DNA from: Gracilimonas sp040877545
GTDB lineage: Bacteria; Bacteroidota; Rhodothermia; Balneolales; Balneolaceae
Assembly (NCBI GenBank): GCA_040877545.1
Contig: JBBDNN010000064.1
Location: forward strand, 1 to 64,000
DNA length: 64,000 bases
Direction of reading: 5' to 3'
Of the stretch, positions 26,273 through 35,605 are shown one piece after another. The notes below the pieces were generated by a model. That model searched no databases. It was not told the origin of the DNA and worked only from the letters and a program-made list of their open reading frames with translations. A program made the position numbers and the translations under genes. Position 1 is the stretch's first letter, and each line of letters starts with the position of its first letter.

Positions 26273-27202
26273 ATGCCGCTTATGAAATCTGTTTCATTTC
26301 TTATAGGTACAGCAGCAATTCTGCTGTTTATATTTTACAGTGGCAGTGAAGATGGTTTTTCGTTCAAAAGCACCGCTTGCACAGAACCGCTTACCTACCG
26401 GATTGGGGAAATAGATCCTCGCTTTGATCTTTCTGAAGAAGAAGTGAAAAACTCATTGCAGGAAGCCGCTGATGCGTGGGCGAATGTTGTAAACCGACCG
26501 GTTGCTGAATATTCTGTGCAGGGGGAAATTGTAGTTAACCTGGTTTATGATGCCCGGCAGCAGTTGGTGAATGAGGAAATTCTGCTCAGAAAAGAAATGA
26601 GTTCGAAAGAACAACAGATTCGGAATTATGAGTCGGTGTATAAAGGCTTGATTGATAATTTTGAACGTCGGCATGATGTCTATAAGCAGCAGGAAAAACG
26701 TTTCAATGTACTGCTGAAATCTTTTAACAAGTGGATACAAGAAAAAAATGAGCGGGGTGGGTTACAAGAAGATGAAATTCCTGAATTCAAAAAAAAGAAG
26801 GCGAATATAGAGTACCTGAAAGAACAAATAGTCAGAGAGAAAAATGAGCTAAACCAAATGGATGAAAAGCTTCGGATCAAGGTGAATGAGCTTAATAAAC
26901 TGGTCGACGAAAAAAATGGTTTGATTGATGATTACAATAAAAAATATTCGGGGAAGAAAAATTTTGTCCAGGGGATTTATGAAGAAAGAGGCAGCAATAA
27001 AAAGATAGAAGTATATAAATTTCTAAATGCCGCTGAGCTTCGTCTGGTACTGGCTCATGAACTTGGCCATGCTCTTGGCATAAGGCATGTTCCCGATCCC
27101 GGGGCTGTGATGTTTGATCATACCCGAAACCAAAGTAAAACCATGCTGGAATTTGCCGAACAGGATAAAGAAGCCATACTGAACATTTGCAATGCCATTT
27201 GA
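26273..27202 (+). CDS. Membrane-anchored or secreted matrixin-like zinc protease
   Basis: N-terminal hydrophobic segment (about residues 5-20), then a short matrixin-like region (AADAWANV...), a long charged coiled coil (about 105-225) and a C-terminal metzincin site LAHELGHALGIRHVPD (about 261-276, HExxHxxGxxH). A methionine-turn-like VMFDHT follows. The coiled coil splits the protease fold, which is unusual. Substrate unknown. Confidence 0.75.
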   Translation: MPLMKSVSFLIGTAAILLFIFYSGSEDGFSFKSTACTEPLTYRIGEIDPRFDLSEEEVKNSLQEAADAWANVVNRPVAEYSVQGEIVVNLVYDARQQLVNEEILLRKEMSSKEQQIRNYESVYKGLIDNFERRHDVYKQQEKRFNVLLKSFNKWIQEKNERGGLQEDEIPEFKKKKANIEYLKEQIVREKNELNQMDEKLRIKVNELNKLVDEKNGLIDDYNKKYSGKKNFVQGIYEERGSNKKIEVYKFLNAAELRLVLAHELGHALGIRHVPDPGAVMFDHTRNQSKTMLEFAEQDKEAILNICNAI

Positions 27203-27232
27203 GCCATTCTGTTTTTTACCCGTTTTTTTATA

Positions 27233-27466
27233 TTAAAACCGTTTATTTCTGAAATCCCGGATAATCGGTTTCAAGATATCATCCAGGCCATTGGTTTTAA
27301 TTTCGAACATGGTAGCCAGATATTGGCCAAGCTGGCCATCGGGAAATCCTTGCCGGCTGAACCATTCGAGATAATGCACCGGTAAACTGGTGAGATACCA
27401 ATCTTTATGTTTTCCGAAGGGCATTTTTGCCTGCACAAGTTTTATGAGAAAAGAGCGATCATACAT
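27233..27466 (-). CDS. DUF3820 family protein
   Basis: 77 residues, with the family core MPFGKHKDWYLTSLPVHYLEWF (about 15-36). Members are small cytoplasmic proteins of unproven function, sometimes labelled quorum-regulated virulence factors. Lies nine bases upstream of nothing on its strand; the K+ channel gene is the next gene upstream on the same strand. Confidence 0.8.
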   Translation of the reverse strand: MYDRSFLIKLVQAKMPFGKHKDWYLTSLPVHYLEWFSRQGFPDGQLGQYLATMFEIKTNGLDDILKPIIRDFRNKRF

Positions 27467-27475
27467 GTCGTAAAA

Positions 27476-29173
27476 TTAATCTAACCCCTCTTTATAATAA
27501 TCAATAAAACGCTGCTCCGCCTCAGAAGGGCCAATCAGGATAATTTCACTTCCCTCTGGTATAGGCTGATGAGGATCGGGATTTATAACCTCGGTTCCAT
27601 CATGCTGAAAAGCAATAACATTGCATCCCGTTTTATTCCTGATATCACTGTCAGCGAGAGATTTACCTGCAATTTTTGGCGGAGTTTTGAAGCTGAATAC
27701 ATTCAGCCCCTCGGCAATCATTACAATGTCATTTTCTTCGAGAATATTGAAAATGGCATTTGCTCCCATTGAAGCATAAGACATCACAAAATCGGCCCCG
27801 GCACGATGAAGGGTATTTACATTTCGTTCCAGTGTGGAGCGGGCTACAATATGAATATTGGGCCTTAAGCTCCGGCAATAAATGGTAAGATAAATATTAA
27901 CGTCATCTTCATGGCTGGTAATGATTACAGCCGGTGCTTTTTTAATTCCGGCTTTATGAAGTGTTTCTAAATCAGCAGCATCGCCATGAATATATTCCTC
28001 CCGATTCCGAATGCGATTCTTATTCTTCTCTACAATTTTATATTTAATGTTTCTGTTCTTCAGGTGATAAGCCGTAGCCCTGCCAACACGTCCGGCTCCG
28101 ATAATAACGATCGGGTCATCACTGACACCATAAATGCCAAGCAATTCATCATATCTTCTAAGCTGATTTATTGAACCCGCTATTACCAACACACTAAAGT
28201 TGTTGATTTTAGTTTCAGGGGTTGCGTTAATAAAAGTTCCGCGCTCCCAGATTCCCACCACATTAATTTTCATGTCTTCGCGAAGACGGCTTTCTCTCAA
28301 GGTTTTTCCCACTAAAGGTGTGCCAAAAGTAGTTGCCTCGGCAATTACCAATTGCCCAAAGCGACCAACGGGATGAACGCGGGCATCTTGTCCAAGTGTG
28401 CGCCGGGATAATGCACGTCCTAAAATGTTACCCATATGCAATACATGATTACTGCCGGCAAGCTTCAAAATATCAATAGAATTATAGGAGTTTGCCGTGG
28501 AAACTACTTTAACATCCTGGCTTAACTCTCTTATCGTATGTGCAACATTTGTATTAGCCATATCAGTGGAAGTAGTCACCACCATTGCTGCATCTTCTAC
28601 ATACATCTTACGAAAAGTTTCCGGATCATCAGGATCTCCTAGCATAACCTGATAACCTTCGTCATGCAATTCGAGGGCTCTTTGAAGCTCATTTACCAGG
28701 AGAAAATATTCATACCCGTATTGCCGAAGTTTTTCTATCAGAGTTTTTGTAACAGCATCGAAGTTGGTAATTATTACATGATTTCTTGTGCCCGCAGAAA
28801 GTTTACGGGGTGCCCGGGCCCGCGATTGCGCTTCCATCCATGGGGCATAGAAAAACTCAATAAAGGTAAAGGGCAGCATAATAAGCAGGAATACTACACC
28901 TGAACTTAGAACCAGGACAGAAAAAAGGCGTCCCAAGTCGCTTGTAAAAGTAATATCTCCAAAACCCAGGGTACTCATGGTGGTTAATGTCCAATAAAAA
29001 CCGGTTACCCAGCTATGGTTTTGGCCTTCCATCCTCATGAGCTCATGAAAAATAAAGCCATAAATTAAAATGATAACCACCAGTATAATAATAAATCGAG
29101 CCAGCTTGCGAATGTTAGTCTTCGCATTTTGATTACCTATAAAATAGCTGAGCTGGGAAGTAAAAAATTTCAT
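27476..29173 (-). CDS. Two-pore-helix potassium channel with RCK/TrkA domains
   Basis: Inner-membrane K+ channel. First span about residues 24-46, pore loop with filter TMSTLGFGD (about 67-75; TLGFG variant of TVGYG), second span about 84-108. A first TrkA-N domain (NHVIITNFDAVT), a TrkA-C-like part (VGIWERGTFINATPE) and a second TrkA-N (DPIVIIGAGRVGRATAYHL, about 345-363) with TrkA-C near the end follow. Ligand gating by nucleotide or ions is expected. 565 residues, two RCK copies per subunit. Divergent from the GNAT gene, with a 243-base gap (29174-29416) in which I see no other gene. Confidence 0.88.
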   Translation of the reverse strand: MKFFTSQLSYFIGNQNAKTNIRKLARFIIILVVIILIYGFIFHELMRMEGQNHSWVTGFYWTLTTMSTLGFGDITFTSDLGRLFSVLVLSSGVVFLLIMLPFTFIEFFYAPWMEAQSRARAPRKLSAGTRNHVIITNFDAVTKTLIEKLRQYGYEYFLLVNELQRALELHDEGYQVMLGDPDDPETFRKMYVEDAAMVVTTSTDMANTNVAHTIRELSQDVKVVSTANSYNSIDILKLAGSNHVLHMGNILGRALSRRTLGQDARVHPVGRFGQLVIAEATTFGTPLVGKTLRESRLREDMKINVVGIWERGTFINATPETKINNFSVLVIAGSINQLRRYDELLGIYGVSDDPIVIIGAGRVGRATAYHLKNRNIKYKIVEKNKNRIRNREEYIHGDAADLETLHKAGIKKAPAVIITSHEDDVNIYLTIYCRSLRPNIHIVARSTLERNVNTLHRAGADFVMSYASMGANAIFNILEENDIVMIAEGLNVFSFKTPPKIAGKSLADSDIRNKTGCNVIAFQHDGTEVINPDPHQPIPEGSEIILIGPSEAEQRFIDYYKEGLD

Positions 29174-29416
29174 TGTCTCCTTTTTTAAGCACCGGTAATA
29201 AAGGGTAAAATTTATAGATTTACCAACAGATTCTTTGGGTTAAATGATAGTGTACAAGTTATTATTACATGTGCTGTAAGTAACAATTTACATTCGTCAA
29301 ATGCTTTTATTACAGCTATTTCAAAGTCCTGATACTAACATTCTACACCCTGCCGGGTTACTATGATTTGTACTCATCCAGCATAAATAAATTTTATCAT
29401 ACAGAGGATTTTAAAA

Positions 29417-30001
29417 ATGAAAGTACAACCTTTTGATCCAAGATGGACAGCAATAGCAGCCGGATGGCTGAATGAAGAAGAGAATTGGAAATGGCTTCAG
29501 TTCGGCTCTAATACCAAAAAATTGGATCCCCTCACTTTTCGGCTTATGACCCAGAGCCCGGAACATGATTTCCACCTGTATTTTAATGAGTTACAAAACC
29601 AGCCCATCGGCCTTGTTTCTTTTAGTGATATTGATCAGACGGCCAAAACAGCCCGGATGTGGTTTGTACTTGGTGATAAGAAGTATGCCAACCAAGGTTA
29701 TACCAAACAAGCGGTGAATGCCTGCCTGCGTTATGCTTTTTTCGATTTGGGATTGCAATCAGTTCACGCAAGAACAGTACATGATAATGAAGCATCGGTT
29801 GAAATCTTGGAAAACAACCGGTTCAATTATATTGGCCGACGCCGGCAATGCCAGCCATTGAACGGAGAGTTGCGTGATCAGTTGCTCTACGATCTGGTTT
29901 CAGCAGAATTTGTGGAAAATGATGTGCGAAAATACCAAAGTGTGTTTCGTGTGGCTAAGAAGCATCACACCAAACGAATTCCGACAAGCGTCATAACCTG
30001 A
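29417..30001 (+). CDS. GNAT-family N-acetyltransferase (RimJ/RimL type)
   Basis: Acetyl-CoA dependent acetyltransferase. WFVLGDKKYANQGYTKQAVNACLRYAF (about 87-113) carries the acetyl-CoA contact, and the C-terminal half reads LQSVHARTVHDNEASVEILENNRF, the typical NxxSxxxxEKxGF region. 194 residues. Acceptor unknown. Confidence 0.82.
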   Translation: MKVQPFDPRWTAIAAGWLNEEENWKWLQFGSNTKKLDPLTFRLMTQSPEHDFHLYFNELQNQPIGLVSFSDIDQTAKTARMWFVLGDKKYANQGYTKQAVNACLRYAFFDLGLQSVHARTVHDNEASVEILENNRFNYIGRRRQCQPLNGELRDQLLYDLVSAEFVENDVRKYQSVFRVAKKHHTKRIPTSVIT

Positions 30002-30109
30002 GTGCGTTAATATTTTTCCCAAATGATGTGAACAATATATTGGCAGGTGATTCTTTATAACCTACATGCTTACCTTTTGTAGGAAAATTTTGGAATCAAT
30101 ACATCATTC

Positions 30110-30829
30110 ATGGAAGAGAAAAACCAACGCAGTTCTATCATTTTAGGGATATCTATTTTCTTAGGGCTTGCCGTGCTCGGATATTTGCTGAGCAATGCCG
30201 CCATCACTTTTAAAGAATACGAACGAACCGTTACTGTAAAAGGACTTTCGGAGCAGGAACATCCGGCGGATATAATCATCTGGCCTATTCAATTCACCGA
30301 AGCCAGCAATAATCTTGAAGATATTTATATCGCCCTGGAGAATAATGCAGGCAAGGTGAAATCCTTTTTGAAGGAGCAGGGAATTGAGGAAGATGAAATC
30401 TCTATGGCATCCCCGGTTGTTACCGATAAATCAGCCCAGCGCTATGGTGGAAATAATGAATCACAGTTCAGATTTGTGGCCACTCAATCCGTAACAGTCT
30501 ATTCCAAAAAGGTTGATGCTGTTCGTGCGGTAAGGAATAAAATGGCAGATCTGGGAAAACAGGGAGTAACTTTGAGTGGCGAAGAGTATCAGGTACAAAC
30601 CGAATACCTGTTTACACGGCTGAATGAAATCAAACCTCAAATGATAGAGGAAGCTACAAAAGAAGCCAGAGAAGTAGCTACTAAATTTGCTGAAGACTCT
30701 AACAGCGAACTTGGTAAAATTAAAACTGCTTACCAGGGGCAATTCAGCATCAGTCCTCGCGACAATAACAATCCCCATATAAAAAACATCCGGGTTGTTT
30801 CTACGGTTGTCTATTATTTGTCGGATTAA
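30110..30829 (+). CDS. SIMPL-domain (DUF541) membrane-anchored protein
   Basis: N-terminal anchor (about residues 10-30), then a SIMPL fold: YERTVTVKGLSEQEHPADIIIWPI (about 42-65), the VKSFLKEQGIEEDEI helix and the C-terminal IRVVSTVVYYL strand. Proteins of this kind sit in the periplasm; function is poorly known (oxidative stress or signalling links in relatives). 239 residues. Confidence 0.8.
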   Translation: MEEKNQRSSIILGISIFLGLAVLGYLLSNAAITFKEYERTVTVKGLSEQEHPADIIIWPIQFTEASNNLEDIYIALENNAGKVKSFLKEQGIEEDEISMASPVVTDKSAQRYGGNNESQFRFVATQSVTVYSKKVDAVRAVRNKMADLGKQGVTLSGEEYQVQTEYLFTRLNEIKPQMIEEATKEAREVATKFAEDSNSELGKIKTAYQGQFSISPRDNNNPHIKNIRVVSTVVYYLSD

Positions 30830-30947
30830 TTGGCATACAAAATTATGATGTTGTATTGGGCGGTGGAATTTTTCTAATTCACTTTTCCTTATTGCCAACT
30901 AACCGCCAAAACCAATACCTTTACAAAAATTCAGCAGATAAAAAATT

Positions 30948-31289
30948 ATGCCAACAGTTAAGCTTTTGAAAATTGCACACGGCCGCAGCGGCGATAAGGG
31001 AAATGGAAGTAATGTGGGGATCATTGCCCGCCATCCAGATATTTACCCATTTCTGAAAGAAAATTTGACAGCAGACCGGGTAAAAAACCATATGAAAAAT
31101 GTCTGCAAAGGTTCTGTTGAGCGCTACGAACTTCCCAATATTGGCGCACTCAACTTCCTGCTGAATGAAAGCCTCGGCGGCGGCGGAACGGTTTCGCTGA
31201 AACTGGATGCCCAGGGAAAAACTCACGCCTCCCAGGTACTGCGGATGAACATCGAAGTGCCGGAAAGCCTGTTGAAGTTAGTAGAGTGA
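30948..31289 (+). CDS. Stand-alone AtuA C-terminal-like protein
   Basis: 113 residues resembling the C-terminal domain of AtuA-type acyclic terpene utilisation proteins: IAHGRSGDKGNGSNVGIIARHP (about 9-30) and LNFLLNESLGGGGTVSLKLDAQGK. Present here without the large N-terminal domain. A TACCTTTA box at about 30916-30923 could be its promoter. Probable role in acyl-CoA or terpenoid metabolism, inferred only from family. Confidence 0.75.
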   Translation: MPTVKLLKIAHGRSGDKGNGSNVGIIARHPDIYPFLKENLTADRVKNHMKNVCKGSVERYELPNIGALNFLLNESLGGGGTVSLKLDAQGKTHASQVLRMNIEVPESLLKLVE

Positions 31290-31312
31290 TTTCTCTCTCT
31301 GCCTGATTATCC

Positions 31313-31879
31313 TCAATAAAACCGAATAGGAATATCTACCTGTACAATATCCCATTTTAAAGACATAAGGGTAGTATTGTTGCTCGGTTCAGAAAACTCG
31401 ATTGAAAAAGCCTCTACAGGTTCCTCGAGATTTTTTACAGGGAAATCCATGCGTTTAAAATCTCTCTCTTTGTTGTAATCAAAAGCTCCCCACTGGCCCA
31501 GACTGTTATTCAAAATAATGGTCCAATATTCCGCATTTGGAATGGTGAATAGGGAATATGTACCGGGATACACTGCTTCCTCTCCCATCAAAATAGTATC
31601 GGTAACGGTAATTTCTGTTGCCTCATTGGCGCCGGTTCTCCACACTTCCCCATAGGGTTCTAAATCTCCAAAAACTGTTCTTCCCCTGCGATAAGGCTGC
31701 CCATATACAACTTTTATATAAGCCCCGCTATAAGAAACTGAAGAAATGGCAATCGGGCTTTTCCTATTGTCTATACTCGAATCCGGGGGTAAATCGGGTG
31801 GAGTTTTTGCACAAGATGCAGTCACCGTCAGCATGATTAATGCATAACCAAAACCTAAGTGAAACTTTGATCGTCTCAT
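31313..31879 (-). CDS. DUF2911 lipoprotein
   Basis: Lipobox LTVTASC near residue 23, then a beta-rich DUF2911 domain (SVSYSGAYIKVVYGQPYRRGRTVFGDLEPYGEVWRTGANEATEI). Start overlaps the stop of the upstream gene by one base (TGATG), so co-translated with the large outer-membrane protein before it. 188 residues. Confidence 0.85.
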   Translation of the reverse strand: MRRSKFHLGFGYALIMLTVTASCAKTPPDLPPDSSIDNRKSPIAISSVSYSGAYIKVVYGQPYRRGRTVFGDLEPYGEVWRTGANEATEITVTDTILMGEEAVYPGTYSLFTIPNAEYWTIILNNSLGQWGAFDYNKERDFKRMDFPVKNLEEPVEAFSIEFSEPSNNTTLMSLKWDIVQVDIPIRFY

Positions 31880-34815
31880 CAGAACTGTCCAAATATAAAT
31901 TGGGGTTTATTGCGGGTGGGCTCGTATGCGATGCCAAGGCCAAAATCGAAAAGTACATTTGAAAGCTTGAACTGCACATGTAAACCCGCACCAAAAATGC
32001 TACGGCTTGAAGCTAACAAATCATCCAAATCTTCGGAATTTAAGTTTGTAAGAGTGTGTGAAAACCCGGTCAAATACACGCTGCTTAAATAAAGAGGAAG
32101 GGTTAGGCCGCCTGTATCCGGAAACAAAAGTGGAACAGTATAACGTGTACTAAACCGGCCAATGTTATTGAAAACCGTTTCTTCTATCGAAGCAGGAAAG
32201 GGATTTTCGGAAAAACCCATAGGCACGATTGTGCTGTTACTGTAAATGGGATTTTGGCTTTGCTGCAAGAACCGAAAATCTAATCTCAGCGATTGATTAA
32301 ACCTGCGAAGAGGTGACAGATATGTGAATGCCCCGTAATAAGCCGACCATTGTTTTCTAAACAAAGAACGTGCGCTCCCCTCTCCAAAAGTGATGTCTAC
32401 AGAAGGTTCATTAAGTGTGTGTTCAAATAAGCCAAACAAGGATAAACCTGCAGAAGGCTGAACATCACGAGCCAAATTCAGAATGCCCAGGCTTAATTGT
32501 GAAAATATGCCGGCTTTGTAGCGGGTAGCAAAATCAGAAATTTCGTTGGGTGAAAGATTAAAGTATTTAAATTGTTCTGCGGAAATCTCGGGATCAAAAT
32601 AAATAGATGAAAGGCGGGTATCGCCCCGAAAAGTATAATTAATAGGAATTGAAAGGCTAAGGCCACGCGTTTGCTGCATGGTTGCAAATCGATTTTGATC
32701 CTGATCTTGAATCACAAAAAAATCAGGTTCACTGTAGGCATTCAGCTCAAAGCCGGGATAGAAGGTTTTATTGTTATAGGAAATATCATACCAAAGCCGC
32801 TCTTGAATGCCCGTAACTTCTGCGTAATAGCTTTGTCCGGAAAGTGCATCAATACTGGAAATTCCAGCTCCTGCTTGTGTGGTCCCCGAATTTTCATGGA
32901 TAACCGGAAGAACAACCCGGGGCTTCAGCCATGAAAGTCCCGCTTTATAAGGCTCTTGTTCCCAATATTCATTCTCGAGTATTTCGCTGCCAATCAGTGG
33001 ACGCGAAAACCTTTGCTGAACTTCTTCCCCCGTCAATAATTCCTCATTCGAAAGGGATTCATTCAGAAAATCAGAGCGGCTTAAAATTGCTAATCTTTGC
33101 TCATCTCCTGCTTGAAAAATATAAGCAATAGAATCACCGCCCGGCGAATAGGAAGCCTCAAAGGCATTATATAGTGAGCTGGTTAATTGTATGATCTCTT
33201 CACTTTCTAAATCATATTCAAAAATATTCATAGATGGGGCTGCATCCATAGCGAATAGCAGTTTTTCTCCCTCGGGATGCCATTCCGGATCGTGAATAGA
33301 ACCTTCCCGAAAAGCCAGGGTTGGTTCCCTTTCTAAATCATCACCCAAAGAAGAAATTGAAGCAAGCCATAAAGCCTGCGTTCCCCGCCGATTTACAAGT
33401 ACTGCAATTTGATCATCATTTACCGGGTTGATTTTTATGCTGACCGGATTTGCATCTGTGAATTCCTTTAGCACCTTTATATTTCCATCCTCCAAAACTT
33501 CAACAATTCTGCCAAAATCGCCCAGAGATTGAATACCGAATATTTGTCCGGCACCGGTGGTTGGTGCAAATACACGCGCTTTTTTTGTTAGGGAGATGTC
33601 TTCGCCTGTGGAAAGATTCAGGCGGTGCAGGTCGGTGAGATATACTCCTGAATACAACGGGTCCCGGGAATAGCTGCTGTAATAGAAATTAGAATCGGCA
33701 TCAATTTCATAATTATAATCACCAACAGAAAAGGTCTCTTGAAGTAAGGTGAATGTATCCGATTCCAGATTGTACCGGTAAAACCCCAGGCGGCTGTTGT
33801 AAAATGATCCATAAAAAAGAAGCTCGGAATCGGAAAGCCATTTTGGCCCATGAGCCTGCTCTCCTTTAAACGGAGTTTTTATGATGCGGGATTTTTCGGT
33901 GGTATTAATTGGAAGTTGAGAAAGCCGCTTCTCTTCATTTTGCTCCATCTCCTGTTCATAAAGATCATAAAGCTGGCCCGGCCATTTTCCTGTTACACGC
34001 CTAAGAGCATATCCATATCCCAGCATAAAATGACTGTAGTGCATCCTGATGGCTTCTTTGGAAACCGATTCTCCATAAGTATCATGCAGCCAGTCGGTAA
34101 AAGAATATCCAGCAATATAATGGCGGTTTCCCGGTAAAGAATAGTCGGAGGGAATTAAGGTTTGGCCCATATTCCAGCGCTCTGGACCCCCAAAATTTGC
34201 ATTAAAGCGATTGGTGGAAAACGTGTAATTACCCCTGCCGCCCTGAGGAGTTATTTCTTCCGTTTCAAAATAAACAGCCAGGCCTTCATGAATTCCGACC
34301 GGAACAAAGCCGTGGAAGGATCGGGCAAGATCGGGCGAGAAATAACTAATGAGATTGGGAAGGCTGACTTTTTGCTCTCTCTTATCCTGCTGTACATTGA
34401 AATGAGTGGCATGTACCAGTTCATGAGGAAGCACGGTTTCCAGCCAGTCGCCGGTTTTAGGATTCATGCTTTTGCCCTTAAGTGGAGAAAGATCGATCTC
34501 GGACCGAAAGTTAAAAGAGGTGACAAACCCGTTGGAGAAATCATTATACGATTTCAAAACCACCGGAAAATTTTTCAGTGTTCCACCGGTAAGGTCAGAA
34601 GCCGCGGGATATTGATCTTCCAGGATTGCAGCGGCACGACGGGCAAGTGAGTCTTCGCCATGGGGAAAAATAATGCGGAAGTGATCGGTTTTGATTTGCT
34701 GCCAGTTTAATCCAGCCGGACGATGCTGCGGGTTGTAGGAAAAATACTGAGCTGAAACCATTGCAGGAGAAATCAAAAAAAGGAATAAAATAAAAAGAGA
34801 GAAATATTTTTTCAT
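31879..34815 (-). CDS. Outer-membrane gluzincin-like protease with beta-propeller and barrel
   Basis: Signal peptide (first ~22 residues), an N-terminal peptidase-MA-like domain with VLPHELVHATHF (about 127-138) and downstream GLAVYFETEE as third metal ligand, then TolB-like PD40 propeller repeats (about 320-610, e.g. DPEWHPEGEKLLFAMD and YSPGGDSIAYIFQ), and a C-terminal stretch (about 690-978) of alternating strands ending in F, as in outer-membrane barrels. Functions of this architecture are not settled; surface proteolysis or envelope assembly is plausible. Start overlaps the upstream hlyIII-type gene stop by one base... the reverse order applies: hlyIII precedes it and its TAA shares a base with this ATG. 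Confidence 0.78.
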   Translation of the reverse strand: MKKYFSLFILFLFLISPAMVSAQYFSYNPQHRPAGLNWQQIKTDHFRIIFPHGEDSLARRAAAILEDQYPAASDLTGGTLKNFPVVLKSYNDFSNGFVTSFNFRSEIDLSPLKGKSMNPKTGDWLETVLPHELVHATHFNVQQDKREQKVSLPNLISYFSPDLARSFHGFVPVGIHEGLAVYFETEEITPQGGRGNYTFSTNRFNANFGGPERWNMGQTLIPSDYSLPGNRHYIAGYSFTDWLHDTYGESVSKEAIRMHYSHFMLGYGYALRRVTGKWPGQLYDLYEQEMEQNEEKRLSQLPINTTEKSRIIKTPFKGEQAHGPKWLSDSELLFYGSFYNSRLGFYRYNLESDTFTLLQETFSVGDYNYEIDADSNFYYSSYSRDPLYSGVYLTDLHRLNLSTGEDISLTKKARVFAPTTGAGQIFGIQSLGDFGRIVEVLEDGNIKVLKEFTDANPVSIKINPVNDDQIAVLVNRRGTQALWLASISSLGDDLEREPTLAFREGSIHDPEWHPEGEKLLFAMDAAPSMNIFEYDLESEEIIQLTSSLYNAFEASYSPGGDSIAYIFQAGDEQRLAILSRSDFLNESLSNEELLTGEEVQQRFSRPLIGSEILENEYWEQEPYKAGLSWLKPRVVLPVIHENSGTTQAGAGISSIDALSGQSYYAEVTGIQERLWYDISYNNKTFYPGFELNAYSEPDFFVIQDQDQNRFATMQQTRGLSLSIPINYTFRGDTRLSSIYFDPEISAEQFKYFNLSPNEISDFATRYKAGIFSQLSLGILNLARDVQPSAGLSLFGLFEHTLNEPSVDITFGEGSARSLFRKQWSAYYGAFTYLSPLRRFNQSLRLDFRFLQQSQNPIYSNSTIVPMGFSENPFPASIEETVFNNIGRFSTRYTVPLLFPDTGGLTLPLYLSSVYLTGFSHTLTNLNSEDLDDLLASSRSIFGAGLHVQFKLSNVLFDFGLGIAYEPTRNKPQFIFGQF

Positions 34816-35495
34816 TAACCTGAAAAGTTTACTGCGGGAAGGAATTTATAGATAGCCCAAAAATGAGAAAAAGCACCGCCCATTACAAAGAGGTGCCAGA
34901 TTTCATGTGAGCCGAAAGTATCAGGATATGGATTAGGACGTTTGAACCCATAAATAAATGCACCGATGGTATAAAAAAGTCCGCCGATGGCGATCCAGTA
35001 GGTAAAAGTCCGCGGAAGATAATCCCACAATTGCGGAAATATAATGATCGCTGCCCACCCCATAAATAAATAGATAAGGGTTGAAAGCCAGCGGGGGGCA
35101 TTAATCCAGAATGTTTTTTTAACAGCCCCGGCCAAAGCGAAAATCCACACGCCCAGTAACATGCCCAGCCGCCATCCGCCGTCCAGAGAAATCACACAAA
35201 TGGGAGTATAACTACCGGCAATCACTATATAAATCATTATGTGATCTATTTTCTTTAGAACAGTTTCACTGCCCCGGCTAACATTCAAGCTGTGGTAAAT
35301 AGCACTGGAAAGAAACATAAAAATCACTGAGATTCCATAAATAACAAATGAAGCCTGGTAAGCAAAGGGAGTTCCAATAGCGGCTTTCATCAAAAAGAAA
35401 AGCCAAGCAGCCGCAACAATAGCGCCTAATAAATGTGAGTAGGTATTAAACGGCTCTCGGGGTGGAAGAAAATGTCTTAAAGTAATTTTATTCAT
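34815..35495 (-). CDS. Hemolysin III/PAQR-family membrane protein
   Basis: Seven-span membrane protein. Family signatures NTYSHLLGAIVAAAW (about 18-32), SSAIYHSL (about 62-69) and FGSHEIWHLFVMGGAFSHF (about 193-211) carry the conserved H and D/S metal-site residues. 226 residues. Despite the name these are seldom true toxins; PAQR relatives act as zinc-dependent lipid hydrolases. First gene of a coupled three-gene run with the outer-membrane protease and DUF2911 genes. Confidence 0.88.
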   Translation of the reverse strand: MNKITLRHFLPPREPFNTYSHLLGAIVAAAWLFFLMKAAIGTPFAYQASFVIYGISVIFMFLSSAIYHSLNVSRGSETVLKKIDHIMIYIVIAGSYTPICVISLDGGWRLGMLLGVWIFALAGAVKKTFWINAPRWLSTLIYLFMGWAAIIIFPQLWDYLPRTFTYWIAIGGLFYTIGAFIYGFKRPNPYPDTFGSHEIWHLFVMGGAFSHFWAIYKFLPAVNFSG

Positions 35496-35563
35496 GCGAA
35501 TGTTAATATCTCAAAAGATAGCATTTTGATCATGAAATATTCTAAACATACTAATTTTTTTTT

Positions 35564-35603
35564 CTGAAGGACGGGTCGCCGACCCGTCCTTCAGAAAAAA
35601 AAT
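35564..35603 (-). terminator. Strong bidirectional-looking terminator after the metal transporter
   Basis: CTGAAGGACGGGTC-GCC-GACCCGTCCTTCAG is a perfect 14-base-arm hairpin (35564-35594), flanked by A-run on one side and T-run on the other (35554-35563). It lies directly 3' of the minus-strand transporter gene. Confidence 0.85.
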
Positions 35604-35605
35604 TA

